64,000 nucleotides of DNA from Perilla frutescens (GCA_026008535.1 BRKX01000006.1:42954664-43018663), one strand, 5' to 3'; positions 9,011 through 20,719 are shown, counted from the first letter of the stretch. Numbers and translations: made by a program. The notes: generated from the letters alone by a model not told the origin.

Positions 9011-10517
9011 TGAAGACCATATCAGTCCGAGCTAAAGGATATGGCAGCTCAAGATGATTTCAACTGAAGGAGAATACCAGCTGAAGAATACACCAGTTCG
9101 AGGTAAAGGAGATTCCAGCTCAAGAATTCCCCACTGAAGAATGAAGTTCCAGCTGAAGAAATGCCAGTTCGAAAGAGACCAGGTGAAGACACATCAATTC
9201 TGAAGTCCAACTGAAGAAGCGTCATCATCTAAATTGAAGACCAGTCCAAGGAAGTTCCAGCTGAAGGGACATAAGTCTAACATGCTAGCTGAAGAACACT
9301 GGTTTAAAACTGCCAGCTAAAGCAAATCAAACTGGAGCTCAGAAAGCATTAAGCCAGAGTCCAGAACTGCCAGCTGACGATGATCTTAACTGGAGCTTTC
9401 AAAACTGCCAAGGATGCGCAGAACTGACAGCCAAGGAACTGAAGATTCCAACTGTCTGTCAAAGCCCAGAACTGAAGATCAAGACAGAAGCCGTAACTGA
9501 AATTCAAATTTTAGAAAATTCAACAAAAAGATCTTGAAGTTAATGCAACCGAGATCTTAGAACAAAAGCATGTCAGAAGAATAAAGGATACTCAACGGCT
9601 CTTTAAATGAAAAACCTAAATGACTTTATCATTCATGATCACACAGTGATCACCAACGATCACTAAGCCACTCATCTATAAAAGATGAGTAACCCAGAAG
9701 ATGGCCGTGACTTTTGACTCTTGAAGAGAACTTTTGCTTAGACTTTCTGCATAGACTTTCAGCGAAGACGTTTGTCAAAACTCTAAAGCCTCACGCTCAA
9801 ACTCAGCAAAAGCAAAAGTTCAACTGAAGTGAAGGAGCAAACTGCTCATCAAGCTAGCTATTGAAGAAATCCAGCTAGATCTATTCTCTCAGTTCCGCTC
9901 TACAACGATCAACTATCTAGCTCAAGCCGCAGACGCGCAAAGGAGCATATCAGTTGATACCAGTTTCAAGAATATCTTCTTGAAGATCGAAGGAGATCTA
10001 AAACCTTGTAAAGATGAGTAATAGCACCTAAAATCTCAGTTAGCAGTTGAGATCGATATGTGTGAGTTGTCGACCAGAAATCGACTAAGGAGGCTACTTT
10101 TATTAGATCGTCACTTCCGGGACAGCAACAGTTGAAAAGGAATCCGTGACTCGTAAAGTCACCGACAACCAGGTCCAATACCTGTCTTCACTGTGTAACT
10201 GTAATAAAGGAACTTTACACTTGCATAGTGAATTGCCCTTATGCGGAAGGAAGATAGGACGTAGAAGTTGAGCTTTGAACCTCTATAAAACTGTTTGTGT
10301 GCTATGCTCTGTTTTAAGTTTTCAGTTGCATGTTTTGAACTATACACTTTAAGCACACATAGCACTCTGAGCTAGCTAATCATCTCAACTGATCTCCTAA
10401 CAGCATGGATAACTTCGCGAGTCAAACGGGCCCTGACTATTCCGTAATTATTGTTAAGCTTTTGGATTAGTTTATTTACGCTCCTCTAAAGTGATCTGAC
10501 TCGTCCCGGGACCAACA
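9011..10517 (+). repeat. 5' LTR of SIRE-D, 5'-truncated
   Basis: Aligns to the B LTR from about 30028 onward; the first ~530 bp are missing where Copia-2 now adjoins. It holds the CAGCTGAAG-rich repeat zone (9050-9330), a TATA box in an inverted repeat (9670-9690) and a transcribed part to GGGACCAACA at 10517. The end TCCCGGGACCAACA matches C (52833). Confidence 0.9.
9670..9690 (+). promoter_or_regulatory. TATA box in hairpin (SIRE-D LTR)
   Basis: ACTCATCT (9670-9677) and AGATGAGT (9683-9690) pair perfectly over 8 bp around ATAAA, so TATAAAAG (9677-9684) spans the loop. B (30759-30777) keeps 7 of these pairs. Confidence 0.7.
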
Positions 10518-10519
10518 AG

Positions 10520-10533
10520 TGATATCAGAGTGG
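10520..10533 (+). other. Primer-binding site of SIRE-D
   Basis: TGATATCAGAGTGG, two bases after the LTR, resembles the initiator tRNA-Met site TGGTATCAGAGCAG seen in copy A, with a G-to-A change at the third base. Confidence 0.8.
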
Positions 10534-10605
10534 TTGATTCTAAGGATCAACCATTTCTGCAGATCAACTGAATATGATCTTGTTATCTATGTTAATCTGC
10601 TAACT

Positions 10606-12318
10606 ATGGGAAACCATAAGCTACCTATTTTTTCAGTTGAGAACTACGATAACTGGAGCAGGATAATGAAGGCGCACCTCTGCTCAATCCACGAGAATAT
10701 GTGGTAAGTTATTAAAGAAGGTCAAATCACAATCATGATGGACAATGAAGCCCACATTGCTGATGTAAATCAACCAGCAAGGATCCCAAAGCCAACTCAT
10801 CTTCTCACGAGTGAAGAGAAGAAGTTGAAGCACCTAAAGTTCGTGGCCCAAGCCACATTGTTCCAAACTCTAGAAGAAGATCACATGAAGGACACAAAAA
10901 GCTACAGAACTGCCAAGGAGATATTGGACTTACTTGCAGATCTATGCAAAGAGTCTGCCGCCATCAAAGGAAACAAACTCCAACTGGCGGTGGACAAATA
11001 TGAGTCCTTCAAGATACACTCAGATCAAACCATCTCCAGCCTTGAAATGAGATTTCTATGCATCATCAGTGAGATGAACAATCTGGGAAGAACATATCTC
11101 AACAGTGAGATGAACTCCAAAATTTTGGACAATCTCACAGAGGAATGGGATATGAAGGTGGTTACTACAAAAGAGTTTGGAACGTATCACCCCAAGAGAA
11201 ATTTTCAATTCTCTTAAGGCTCACGAGTATAGCCTAAACCGAAAAAGAGAGGCATCGACATTATAATCAGTCCAGGATGCAATCTTCTACAGTGAGAGAA
11301 ATCGGTATAGAGAAACTCGAGGAAAGAACACCTTTCGGCCAAGAAGTTCTCAAGCCAGAGGACAACTAGGAGGCTCAACTGATCAAACAATAGAAGCAAC
11401 AGAGAAAAAAGAGAGCCTGACTGATGACAACGATCAGATCTAGTCAGTTGCCAAGTTGCTAGAGAAGCTCAAAAAGATCAAAGATCAACCATCAGTTATG
11501 CTTCAAACTGATGAGGTGCCCAGAGATAAGAGAAACCAATCGCTTGTTGAATAACCCAGGGCAGCCAACAGAAGCAAGGACACTACAGATATGATTGTCC
11601 AGAGCTCTCTATAGACAAGAAGGCCAAGGTAAAGAGAAGCTTTTTCAAAAGAAAAGCTATGATGGCTAACACAGAGAACACTGGGCTAGATGACTCAGAT
11701 TATCAATCAGGAATCGACTCCGATGGCTATATCTTTGAAGATGAGGCATTTTTCTGCCTCATGGCTAACAACGAAGAAGAGGTTAGCACATGTGATGCCT
11801 TAAACTCTTTTTATCACATTCATGAAACTTCCATTTCTAGCAATGAAATAAATGAACAACTAAGAATGCTAGAAGATCAGTTAGTTGCTATATCAAGTAT
11901 GCTTCTACAACTGAAGGAAGAAAATAATGACCTAAGAGATTAGGTCAAAAGACTGAGAAGTGATCATGATAGAACTGAATCACTTGAAGCTCAGTCAGTT
12001 GAATATGAGAAGTTGAAGCTCAGAGTTGATGAGCTAAGAGCCGAGTATGAGAGGCTCAGGCAAGAGATCGAGGAGAGAGATGAGATATCTCTCAAATTCA
12101 AAAAGAGATCTCAAACTCTTGATAAGATTTTAAGCCATCAGAGAGTTGAAACTAGTAGTCCAGGGTTAGGATACAACGGGTACACTGCCGCAGAAAAAGG
12201 AAAGGCAGTTGCTCAAACCAGTCAAGAAGGAACCCTTCCTAGTTTTGTCAGACCTCCACTAACCCAACCAGTTGAAGAGACTAGAAGTAATAGAACTAAG
12301 AACATCCCTTCAAATTAG
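10606..12318 (+). pseudogene. SIRE-D gag: capsid, nucleocapsid and coiled-coil region
   Basis: Gag forms the virus-like particle and packages element RNA. The ATG at 10606 opens MGNHKLPIFSVENYDNWS, the usual copia Gag start. The capsid region runs to EEWDMKVVTTKE with one stop (TAA, 10705). A 1-base shift near 11180 moves it to a frame reading TPREIFNSLKAHEYSLN. The zinc knuckle near 11560 keeps only GHYRYDC; its first two Cys are lost. From 11659 an acidic DSDYQSGIDSDGY region is followed by a long coiled coil (11840-12130), broken by a TAG at 11941. The motif KRSQT (12103-12117) resembles the LC8-binding KXTQT. Confidence 0.85.
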
Positions 12319-13190
12319 CCGAAGTGGTCTAACCAATCCTCCCAACTGAAAGGCTCAGTTCAGTTTATACCATCAGTTTAGCAGAGGAAGCCATCTCATC
12401 AAAGGTCACAAGCTCAAAATAGGCAGTCCATCTATCAGCAAAGGCCACCAGCTCAGCAAAGGCATTCAGCCTACTAACAGAGGTCGTCAGTTCAGCCAAG
12501 ACCTCCAGCTCATCAGTTCGACAAAGATCACCAATCTATCAAAGGCTCAAAGCTTAGAATATGTATATGTTAAACAAAACTGACCGTCCAACTGGAGTAA
12601 GGAGAAATACTCAATTTGGACCGCAATCTCATTGAGATAGGGCATCAGTTCAGGAGAGAACTGTACCGCCAGCCTATCTTCAAAGCCATTCAGCAAGTCA
12701 ACCTAGGAGAGATGTTGACTCAAGAAGGAACGTGCATGCAAAACTGTATCGAGCACGTCAACACATTCAGATCCCCTTAGAGAAGTTCACACCAACGGAT
12801 CTCGTAACTCAGTATAGTGAGTACTTAGATTCAAGGGATGAACTAAGGATCAACTCCCACTATAATGGGTTTGCTAACTGGCCATACCACAAGAGCGACA
12901 GAGCTCATGGAGTTAAAAAAAACTGGCCACAGGGAAGAGCTAGACAAGCATAAGATCAGAGAGTTATGATCGAAGTTTTCTATCCTACTAACTCTCGTCA
13001 CAGGTATAAGTCAAATGACTCAGCTCAGAGGAGAAGAGCTGAAAAGAGAGTGAAACTAATCAGACGATCAATGTTTGAAAACTCTCTATCTGCTATTAAG
13101 CCAAAAGTTTGGCAAATCTGGATCCCTAAACACTTGATTAGCAAAATAAGATCCGATATCATGCGGGTTCCTAAAAACTAATCATCTCTC
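12319..13190 (+). pseudogene. SIRE-D gag C-terminal and linker remnant
   Basis: A heavily interrupted stretch rich in Gln, Ser and Pro codons (12350-12540, with repeats such as QQRPPAQQ), followed by a segment with KPKVWQIWIPKHLI near 13100. A similar PKHLI segment precedes protease in copy A. It has many stops and no intact domain; in live relatives it is the variable region between nucleocapsid and protease. Confidence 0.6.
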
Positions 13191-13569
13191 TTGCAGGAAA
13201 AGGGCATCTTATCGAAGAAAAGGACCAAGGAGGTTTGGTACCTAGATAGCGGGTGCTCAAAACACATGACGAGAGACAGAGATGATCTAGAAGGATACAA
13301 GAAAGTGAAAGGACCATTAGTCACATTCGGAGACAACTCCAGAAACCGGACCATTGGAGAAGGGTTCGTAGTCAAAGGAAAGGTGGTAGTCAATGGAGTC
13401 TCCCACGTGGAAGGACTGAAGCACAAACTGCTCAGCATCAGTTAATTATGTGACAATGGATACGCCATTAATTTCAGTCAAAGCTCATGTGACATCAAAG
13501 ATAAATCAACTAGAGCAATCCTCCTAATTGGCATAAGGAGAGGCAACATGTATGTTGTTGACTGGTTCT
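13191..13569 (+). pseudogene. SIRE-D protease and start of GAG-pre-integrase
   Basis: Retropepsin-type aspartic protease that cuts the polyprotein. The catalytic motif WYLDSGCSKHMT lies at 13234-13270, with DSG intact. It is followed by GPLVTFGDNS, IGEGFVVKGKVVVNGVSHVE and LLSIS, then a stop (TAA, 13443-13445), and on to NMYVVDW. At this point copy A continues SAGYSEACF, while D switches to unrelated sequence, so 13569 is a deletion or rearrangement breakpoint. Confidence 0.88.
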
Positions 13570-15979
13570 AAAGAAGATTTTCCTGTTGAGCTGATACTTG
13601 ACCTGATGGTCGTCCAAACTGATCTTCAACTTGGATTGGTCCTCAAGGACTGGATCGATAAGTTGCAATGATTAGCTGCAGATCATCTCCCCTAGATGAT
13701 ATTTCGTCTTTGTCTTCTGCAGCTTCTAGTTCTTCGGAAAGAACCGTTTTGGACTGATCAATCATTTGCTCAGCAGTTGTTGCAGCTAACTGATCTGCAT
13801 CTCCTAAGTCAATCGTGTCGTTGTGACTTGATTCAGGGGGAGTTTCTGGATTTGCCTGTGCCTGAGCTTGGAGTGCTATCTGGACTGGATCAGCAAAGAT
13901 CACTATGTCTAGCACTGGGGTAGCTGATGTCAGCTGAACTGCCTGATCAGCTGAGTTTCTAGCAACTGTTTCTTCTTCTACTGATGGAGGAGAAACTTCA
14001 GTTGGGGCCGCTTGTGATTCCTCTAGGATAGGTTCAATCGATTCTTCAGTTGATTGAAGTTGAATTGAACGCTGATTATCCATCTCATAGGCCAGTGGTG
14101 GATCATCTGTCTTTCTACCTGATGGATAGCTGCTTGTCTCGTAGTTAGACCATTGTTTGTTACCCTGTTTCTAATCTGATGTTCTTCTTCCCTGATTGCA
14201 TCCAAATTTTGTTGTTGTTGTTCTCTTCTGATTCTCTGAATTTCTCTTAACACCCAGTGTTGATGGACTTGAGGGTGTTTCCAAATGTTATGCTCTTCCT
14301 CAGTTCGTAGTTCTGGGACATCAATGTTTGCTGACTTGATGAGATCGTCTATCACATGAGCTAGTGTTTGTTCAGCAGGACGATTATACCATTGTCGTAT
14401 CTCTAGAATTTCCCTTAGTACCACAATTGGATTCTGTTCTGGAGTGCCTTGTCCTGACGACAATATGCTCCATCTCTCCTCTCTTCTCGAAAAGCTCATT
14501 CCATGCAAGGCAGTCAGAAGAAAGTGAGCTTCTGAGTTAAAGCAATGTCTTCAGATACTAGTAGCAGTATCTTACAAAAGCTCTGTATAGAGCTTCTGAC
14601 CCGATCAATTCAGCAGCAAGTTTGTTGTTATGAATTCTCTAACTTTGGCCTCTGCCCATCCTTTGACAACTTCTGCTCTTAGAAGAGCTCGAATATTCTG
14701 ATCTTCTTCTCCCATTGGAGGACAGGTCGTCCTGAAGTATTCTGCTTCTGAATTGCGTGGAGGAATGTCTCTGAAAGGCACAATATCATCTTCTTTGACT
14801 TTGCTAATGTCGAATATCTTGATATTTCATGGTGGCAGTTTTGGAAGGAGAGGTGGACCAGTCTTCATTTCTTCTTTATCTTTGTTCAACCTTTTTATTG
14901 GCTTGACATCTTTTCTTTTGGGTTTGGCTCATCCTCTTGCATCTTGAGCTATTGAATCTACTCTTCTTTTTTGTTGTCACTGATGCTGATGTAGACTCTG
15001 AAGGTCTTTATTGTGGTAATTTAGCCTTGATAAGTCTTCCAACCAATTGGTTGATTGGAAGATTGTCTTCAGGATCAGATTCTTCTCTGTAAGGCTCCTT
15101 AAGAATAGCCTTTCCTTTTCCTTTGGTATCTCCTTCTTTCTTTCTCGTTTTGACACCAATTTGGATGCTGGCAGCTTTGGGATGCTTTTTTCATTTTGTG
15201 GATGATGGAAAGTAATCACCTTTGTCCATTGGTAGTATCTCAGCTTCATCTTCTAGACCATTGAATGCACTTTCGAGCAGCTTGATGATTCTACTAACAA
15301 AGCACATCTTTTGATGAAAGCTTTTCTCGCTCCAGTGTTTTTCAAGAATATCTACAAATTTCTTGATTTGTTTTAAGAAAAATCCGGCCCAGTCAACTTT
15401 GATCCTCATGTCAATAGCATGACATATTTTGTACTTGAGCTCTGTCATTTCAGAGTGGTTCCCTGCCACTCCAGCCATCATTCTTCCAATAATTGCAGTT
15501 AGAATCTGATATTCTTCTTGAAAGCAGGAGATGGAAGTTGTAATCTTATAAGGATCATAGCAATCTCCTCTTTTGCATCAATTGTATGCTTCTAGCTGAT
15601 TGACCTCCACTTCATTTATCTTCAGCCCTTCATTTGGTAGGTGATAAGCTTGTGATAGTAGTTCTGGTGTGATCTCAATCACTGCTCCTCTAATTTGAGT
15701 AGTAATTTTACGATCCTTCCCTTCTGAGTTCAGATAAAACTCACATACTGGCTCAGGGTACTTTTTCGATGGCGTTTGAGCAAGGAATTGTAAAATTCCT
15801 GCCTCGGTTATTTTCTGAATCACTTCTTCAACTAGTGGAGAATTTGAGCACCTTTCTATGTACGCTTCGAGAAGAAGGAATTGATCTTTAAAAAGGTTGA
15901 CTTGAAACCCTTGGGATGATTCACCGATTTCTCTGAAGTTGAACTTTTATCGAATGACTGGTGTGTTTGGTTTTGCCAT
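13570..15979 (-). pseudogene. SIRE-A accessory gene, unit 1
   Basis: A gene downstream of RNase H in sense orientation, about 800 codons as preserved. The ATG at 15979 opens MAKPNTPVIR. Block I: FLAQTPSKKYPEPVCEFYLN and an RGAVIEITPE segment ending in LP. Block II: NHSEMT, VDWAGFFLKQ. Block III: DIVPFRDIP, YFRTTCPP, QNIRALL. Block IV: FLLTALHGMSFSRREERWS. Then an acidic, Gln-rich tail. It carries several stops (codon 11, near 15577, 14976, 14580) and frameshifts. Blocks III and IV match C units 1 and 2. No membrane segment or signal peptide is seen, so it is not an obvious envelope. Block I resembles, from memory, the putative plant transposon protein domain; function unknown. Confidence 0.8.
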
Positions 15980-16199
15980 GATTTTTCAGATGATTTTAGT
16001 AGGAAGAGGGTCACAAGATGAATCATGGTTTTTGAGAATTCACAAGATGAATCATGGTTTTTGAGAATTAGTTTTTTGAAGATTCGATCTTATGATGTGG
16101 TATAACTTAGTGAGGGCAGAAATATGGTTCAGCTGTTTGTTAAGTAGCAGTGGATTAGAATGGGGATAGTTTGAAGGTTTTATTTTCAGTGAATAGATT

Positions 16200-16400
16200 T
16201 AGAAATTCAGTCGATTGGGCTTCAAATCTATCCGTTGAAAAATTTATGTGGAGAGAGAGAGAGAGAGAGAGAGTTATTGAGGTCAATGGTAATATTTGAG
16301 AGACACGTCATTTTACCGTTCAGTAATAAATTCAAATTGAACTTATCTGGTTTTCGGCTTTCCTCCAGTCTCCACGTGGCATTTGAGCTGCTGACGTCAT
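16200..16400 (-). promoter_or_regulatory. Putative promoter of accessory unit 1 (copy A)
   Basis: Within the spacer after RNase H. Palindromes TGACGTCA (16392-16399) and CCACGTGG (16372-16379), and on the - strand TGACGTGT (16310-16303), are ACGT-core sites of the kind bound by plant bZIP factors. The same arrangement occurs in copy B at 26548-26650, in the same order and with similar spacing. No clear TATA box is left in A. Confidence 0.5.
16250..16273. repeat. (GA)n microsatellite
   Basis: About twelve GA repeats between the ACGT-motif region and the start of unit 1. Copy B has only a short GAGAGAGA equivalent. Confidence 0.9.
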
Positions 16401-16741
16401 CAGTTTCTTCCTCGACTGATGATATTCTTGGCTTGGAATGATCAGTTCCGGCTGCAGTCTCTACTGCTTTGACTTCTTGTCAGCTTAAGCTGTCTCATTC
16501 AGCTTTGCTCAGTTTAAGCTTGTCAGCTGTTTCCATCATCTGAAGCTTTGCCTTCATCAGTCAATTTTAGAATTCAACTACTCTCATTAGTTGAATATGA
16601 CTGATTTGAGGACTGATGCCTTCTGCAATTAGTTCGCTTATTTTCAACAACTTTCTTACAGCCTTTTGCCATTTTCTTCAGGACTGATGTGGGTTCCATC
16701 AGTTTAAGCTCCAAGGCTTGCAAAACTGATGCCCTCTTGTG

Positions 16742-18327
16742 TTAGTTCTGATCACCAGCAAGAGTGCTCTTCTTCACTCCTTCTACTGGAAGATCATCAT
16801 CTTCTTTTGAAGCGAGTTCCAACAATCCCAATTGGATGCATAGCTCAACAAATCTAGCTTCTGGTGATGGCTTGGTGAAGATATCGGCTATCTGTTTCTT
16901 CGTGTTGACATATCTGATGCATATGTCTTTCTTTTCGATATGATCTCTGATGAAGTGATGCCTGATATCAATGTGCTTCATCCTTGAATGCAATACTGGA
17001 TTTTGAGATATTGCAATAGCACTATTCTTATCATGGTATATTGGCACTTCTTCAGTCTTCACCTTGTAATCCTTGAGTTGTTGCTTCATCCATTAGATCT
17101 GAGCACAGCAACTTCCAGCAGCTACATATTCGCTTCAGTTGTTGACGTGGCAACTGAGTGCTGCTTCTTGCTAAACCAGGATATCAGTTTGTTTTCCAAA
17201 AATTGACATGTCCTACTGGTGCTCTTTCGATCGATTTTGCATCATATGAAGTCTGAGTCTGAGTACCCGGTTAGACTCAAGCTGTCATCTCGGGGATACC
17301 ATAATCTAAGATTTATAGTTCTCTTGAGGTATTTCATAATCCTCTTGGCTGCTTCAAGATGACTTTTCTTTGGATTGGCTTGGAACCTTGCACACAGTTC
17401 GACTGAATAGGAGATATCTGGTCGGCTGGTTGTCAGGTAGAGAAAGGATCCAATGATTCCTTTATAGTGCGTTTGGCTGACTAATTCTCCTTCTTCATTG
17501 AGGGTCAACTGCACTGATGTATTCATTCGAATTTTGAGAGCTTTTCCCTTATCGGTTCCAAATTTCTTGATGAGCTCCTTGGTATATTTGGCTTGGCTGA
17601 TGAAGATTCCGTCTTCTAGTTGCTTCACTTGGAGTCTTAAGAAGAATGTCATTTCTCCCATCATGCTCATCTCGAATTCACTTTGCATCAGTTGTGCGAA
17701 TCGATTGCAGAGATCTTTGCTCTTAGATCTAAATATTATGTGATACACATAAATTTGAACCATCAAGATCTCAGTTGATCGTTCTATTCTGAATAGAGTA
17801 TGATCAATGACTCCTTTCTGAAACCCATTCTTCAGCAAGAATGTTGTGAGGGTTTCATACCAAGCTTTCGGTGCTTGGTTCAGACCATACAGGGTTTTCT
17901 TCAGCTTGTAGACTTGGTCTCCGATTTCAAAGCCTGGAGGTTGTTCTATATATACATCCTCCTTAAGCATACCTTGCAAGAATACACTTTTCATGTCCAT
18001 TTGATAGACAGTGAAATTGTTGTGAGCTGCATAGGCGAAGAATAGTCTGATGGCCTCCAATCTTGCAACTGGTGCGAATGTCTCATCAAAGTCAATCCCT
18101 TCACCTTGTGAGTAACCTTTAGCTATTAGTCTGGCCTTGTTTCTTGTGATCATGCCTTGTTCATCCAGTTTGTTGTGAAAAACCCATTTAGTCCCGATGA
18201 CTTTTTGAGTTTTTAGCCTATCAACAAGAAACCATACGTCATTTCTTGTGAACTGGTTCAGCTCTTCTTGCATTGCTATAATCCAGTCTGAATCTTCAAG
18301 TGCTTCTTTTATGTTGGCTGGTTCCAT
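16742..18327 (-). pseudogene. SIRE-A reverse transcriptase and RNase H
   Basis: An almost open RT: TKWVFHNKLDEQGMITRNKA, KGYSQGEGIDFDETFAPVAR, QMDMKSVFLQG, PPGFEIGDQVYKLKKTLYGL, then the catalytic box mutated to YVYH (YVDD in active enzymes; about 17735-17746). EFEMSMMGEMTFFLRLQVKQ and CARFQAN are signatures of the Sirevirus lineage. RNase H follows after a break at 17241 with WFSKKQHSVATSTTEA, HSRMKHIDIRHHFIRDHI and IADIFTKPSPEARF, ending at the stop at 16742. Loss of both catalytic Asp in YVYH means it cannot polymerise even if translated. Confidence 0.93.
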
Positions 18328-18680
18328 CTGTGAGATGAAGCATGTGAAGAGTGCATGCTCTGTTGACCCTCTGGTCTGAACTTTGCTTCTTGGATCCCCA
18401 ACAATTTTGTCGACTGCATGGCTTCGGAGCCATTTGGGAATGGTTGCTTTCTTTGCTTGCTTAGCTGCTTCATTAGTTGTTCCAGCAACTGATCTTTTGG
18501 CTTCTTTATCAGCTGATTCTTCAGCTGCTCATTCGGCTGCTGTATCAGCATCGGCTTGTTCTTTATTTTCACCAATCTTTCCCCCTATTTCGGCTATGGG
18601 GTTTGAGATTTCCTGACAGCTTGTATCCTCAGTGACCAGTTTATCTTCAACCGACCTTGAATCAGTTTCAATGCTATCTT
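18328..18680 (-). pseudogene. SIRE-A integrase-RT linker
   Basis: Low-complexity stretch rich in Gln, Lys and Leu codons (about 18400-18560: QLIKKPKDQLLEQLMKQL), joining integrase to RT. Broken by stops. Variable linkers of this sort are normal in Sirevirus polyproteins; no function can be assigned. Confidence 0.55.
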
Positions 18681-19640
18681 CTAGTGATACTTCAAACTGC
18701 TCTGGACAACGTGATCAACATAGTCCAGCAGATTTTCACTAGGTAGCGCTTGTACTGATGTATAGTTCTTCGTTTTGTTTCTGTACTCATTGGCAAGCTC
18801 ATTAAATACCACATGACATGTTACTTCCACAACCAGTGTCTTTTTATTGAACACTCTGTAAGCTTGAGAATGAGGGGCATTATAGCTGACAAATATTCCC
18901 TCATCAACTTTGGCACTCAAAGCTTTCAACTGGGATTTGCCATTGTTGTGGATATAACATTTGCAACCAAATATCTTAAAGTAAGAGATAGAAGGCTTAC
19001 GACCCTTGAAGAGCTCATAGGGTGTTTTGTCATAGGCGATGACAATGGCACTTCTATTCTGTGTGTGGCAGGCTGTGTTGACTGCCTCTACCCAATAGCA
19101 TTCGGCTATGTTGGCATCTGCTACCATTGCTCTGGTTGTCTCCTTTAGCGTGCGATTTCTTCTTTCTACTACGCCATTTTGTTGAGGAGTTCTTGCAGCA
19201 AAGTGTTCATGAGTGATTCCTAGTTCACTCAGAAACTTGATCATTTGCTGATTAACAAAATCAGTTCTGTTGTCGGATCTTATCCTTTGAACTGATTTTC
19301 CTTTGTCAGTCTGCAGTCTTCTGATCAATGTTGATAGCTTCTCAAAAGTCTCATCCTTACTTCTCATGAACTCCACCCAGGTATATCTTGAGTATTCATC
19401 TACTACTACAAGTGTAAACTTTTTACCTCTGGGGTTGGTGGTTTCACAGGTCCAAACAGATCCATTTGAAGTAACTAAAGAATGTTAGTTGTTCCTGGAG
19501 AATGGCTTTTGTTTTTGAATGATGACTTCACTTGCTTCCCTTTCTGGCATGGTCCGCAGACGCCAGTTTTCTTGTAGATTTCCTTGGAAAGCCCATCAAC
19601 TAGCTCCATTTTGGCCAGGTAGTTGATAGTTTTGAAATTG
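18681..19640 (-). pseudogene. SIRE-A integrase
   Basis: The zinc-binding part is recognisable by VCGPCQKGKQVKSSF (about 19560) and the core by QMDLFGP, then RSDNRTDFVNQ (second Asp), ARTPQQNGVVERRNRT (Glu) and the tail YELFKGRKPSISYFKIFGC and SYNAPHSQAYRVFNKKT. Several stops lie between 19377 and 19640; the frame is open from 19376 to 18681. It catalyses insertion of the cDNA; the second Asp and the Glu of the triad remain. Confidence 0.9.
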
Positions 19641-20110
19641 AGATGGTTCAGTCATTGATGCCACAACCAGCTTGCTTTAGTTGATACTTTGGAGAGAAAG
19701 CAAGCTTCTGAATAGCCAGCTGACCAGTCAACTACGTACATGTTGCCCTTTCTTACTCCAGTTAGGAGTATGGCTCCAGTTGACTTGTCTCTGATGTCAC
19801 ATGAGCTATTGCTGAAGTGGACTGAGTACCTATTGTCACAAAGCTGACTGATGCTCAACAATTTGTACTTCAGTCCTTCAACATGTGACACGCCATTCAC
19901 GACAACTTTTTCTTTGACCACGAACCCTTCTCCAATGGTTCAGCTCTTCGAGTTATCTCTAAAAATGACTAGTGGTCCCTTAACCTCTTTATAACCGTCA
20001 AGATCCTTCTTGTCTCCGGTCATATGTTTTGAGCACCCGCTATCCAGATACCAAGTATCTTTAACCTGTTTCTTAGATAGGATGCTCTTTCTCTGCAAAG
20101 CAAGAGTCAA
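19640..20110 (-). pseudogene. SIRE-A protease and GAG-pre-integrase domain
   Basis: Aspartic protease with WYLDSGCSKHMTGD near 20060-20020, then GPLVIFRDNS, a stop near 19940, IGEGFVVKEKVVVNGVSHVE and LLSISQLCD. It leads into the pre-integrase His/Cys region (RKGNMYVVDWSAGYSEACF, LWHQ). It is the equivalent of 13191-13569 in D, beyond whose breakpoint A continues. Confidence 0.88.
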
Positions 20111-20719
20111 GGTTTAGGTACCCGTATGATATCGGGTTCTTAGAGGTTAATCAGGTGTTTGGGAATCCACATATGCCACGTTTTTGGCTTTTCATTTCCA
20201 AGAGATCCTTCAGAATTGGATCTCTGGATATTCATTGGACTGCTTGAGACTCTTCTATTGAGAGTCGAGTCTAGTGATCTATACCTCCGATGAGATTTAG
20301 GATAGAAGACTTCAAACTAATATCCTCTCATCTTGTGACCTTAATGTCCTTGTCTTGGCCAATTTCGTCTGACCTTTTGACTTTGAGCTTTTTAGCCTTT
20401 GTGATATGGCCAATTTGCAAACCAGTTGTAATGGGGATTAAATCTTGATTCATCCTTTGAGTTTAGAAACTCATTTTACTGGATTGCAAAGTCACTTAGA
20501 GGGAACTCTTCCAAAGAGATTGAATTATGTTGTCTTGCATGATACAATCTCAAGTGTTCATTCCTTCTGGGATTTGAAGAAATCCCACATTGAAATGTAC
20601 TGGTTGAGTTTCTAGATCATTGAACTGATGGCCTGCTTTGAGCTGATGCTCTTGTATGAGCAACTGGCCTTGGGTGAACTTTAGGTCTTGGTTGAACTGA
20701 TGACCAGGAATAATGAGGA

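Larger units (their letters stand above)
9011..13569 (+). mobile_element. SIRE-D: 5' half of a Sirevirus-like copia
   Basis: Contains a 5' LTR lacking its first ~530 bp (compared with B), a primer-binding site, gag with coiled coils, and protease plus the start of the GAG-pre-integrase domain. It stops abruptly at about 13569, where the sequence switches to the - strand accessory gene of copy A. Assignment to the Sirevirus (SIRE/Maximus) lineage rests on the Gag acidic and coiled-coil region and on the RT of sister copies A and B (EFEMSMM, CARFQA, YVD.IIF). Confidence 0.9.

Noticed and set aside
13500..13640. Self-integration (autointegration) of one cDNA as the origin of the D/A inverted junction
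   Set aside because: D and A differ clearly in gag and LTR sequence, so they come from separate element copies.
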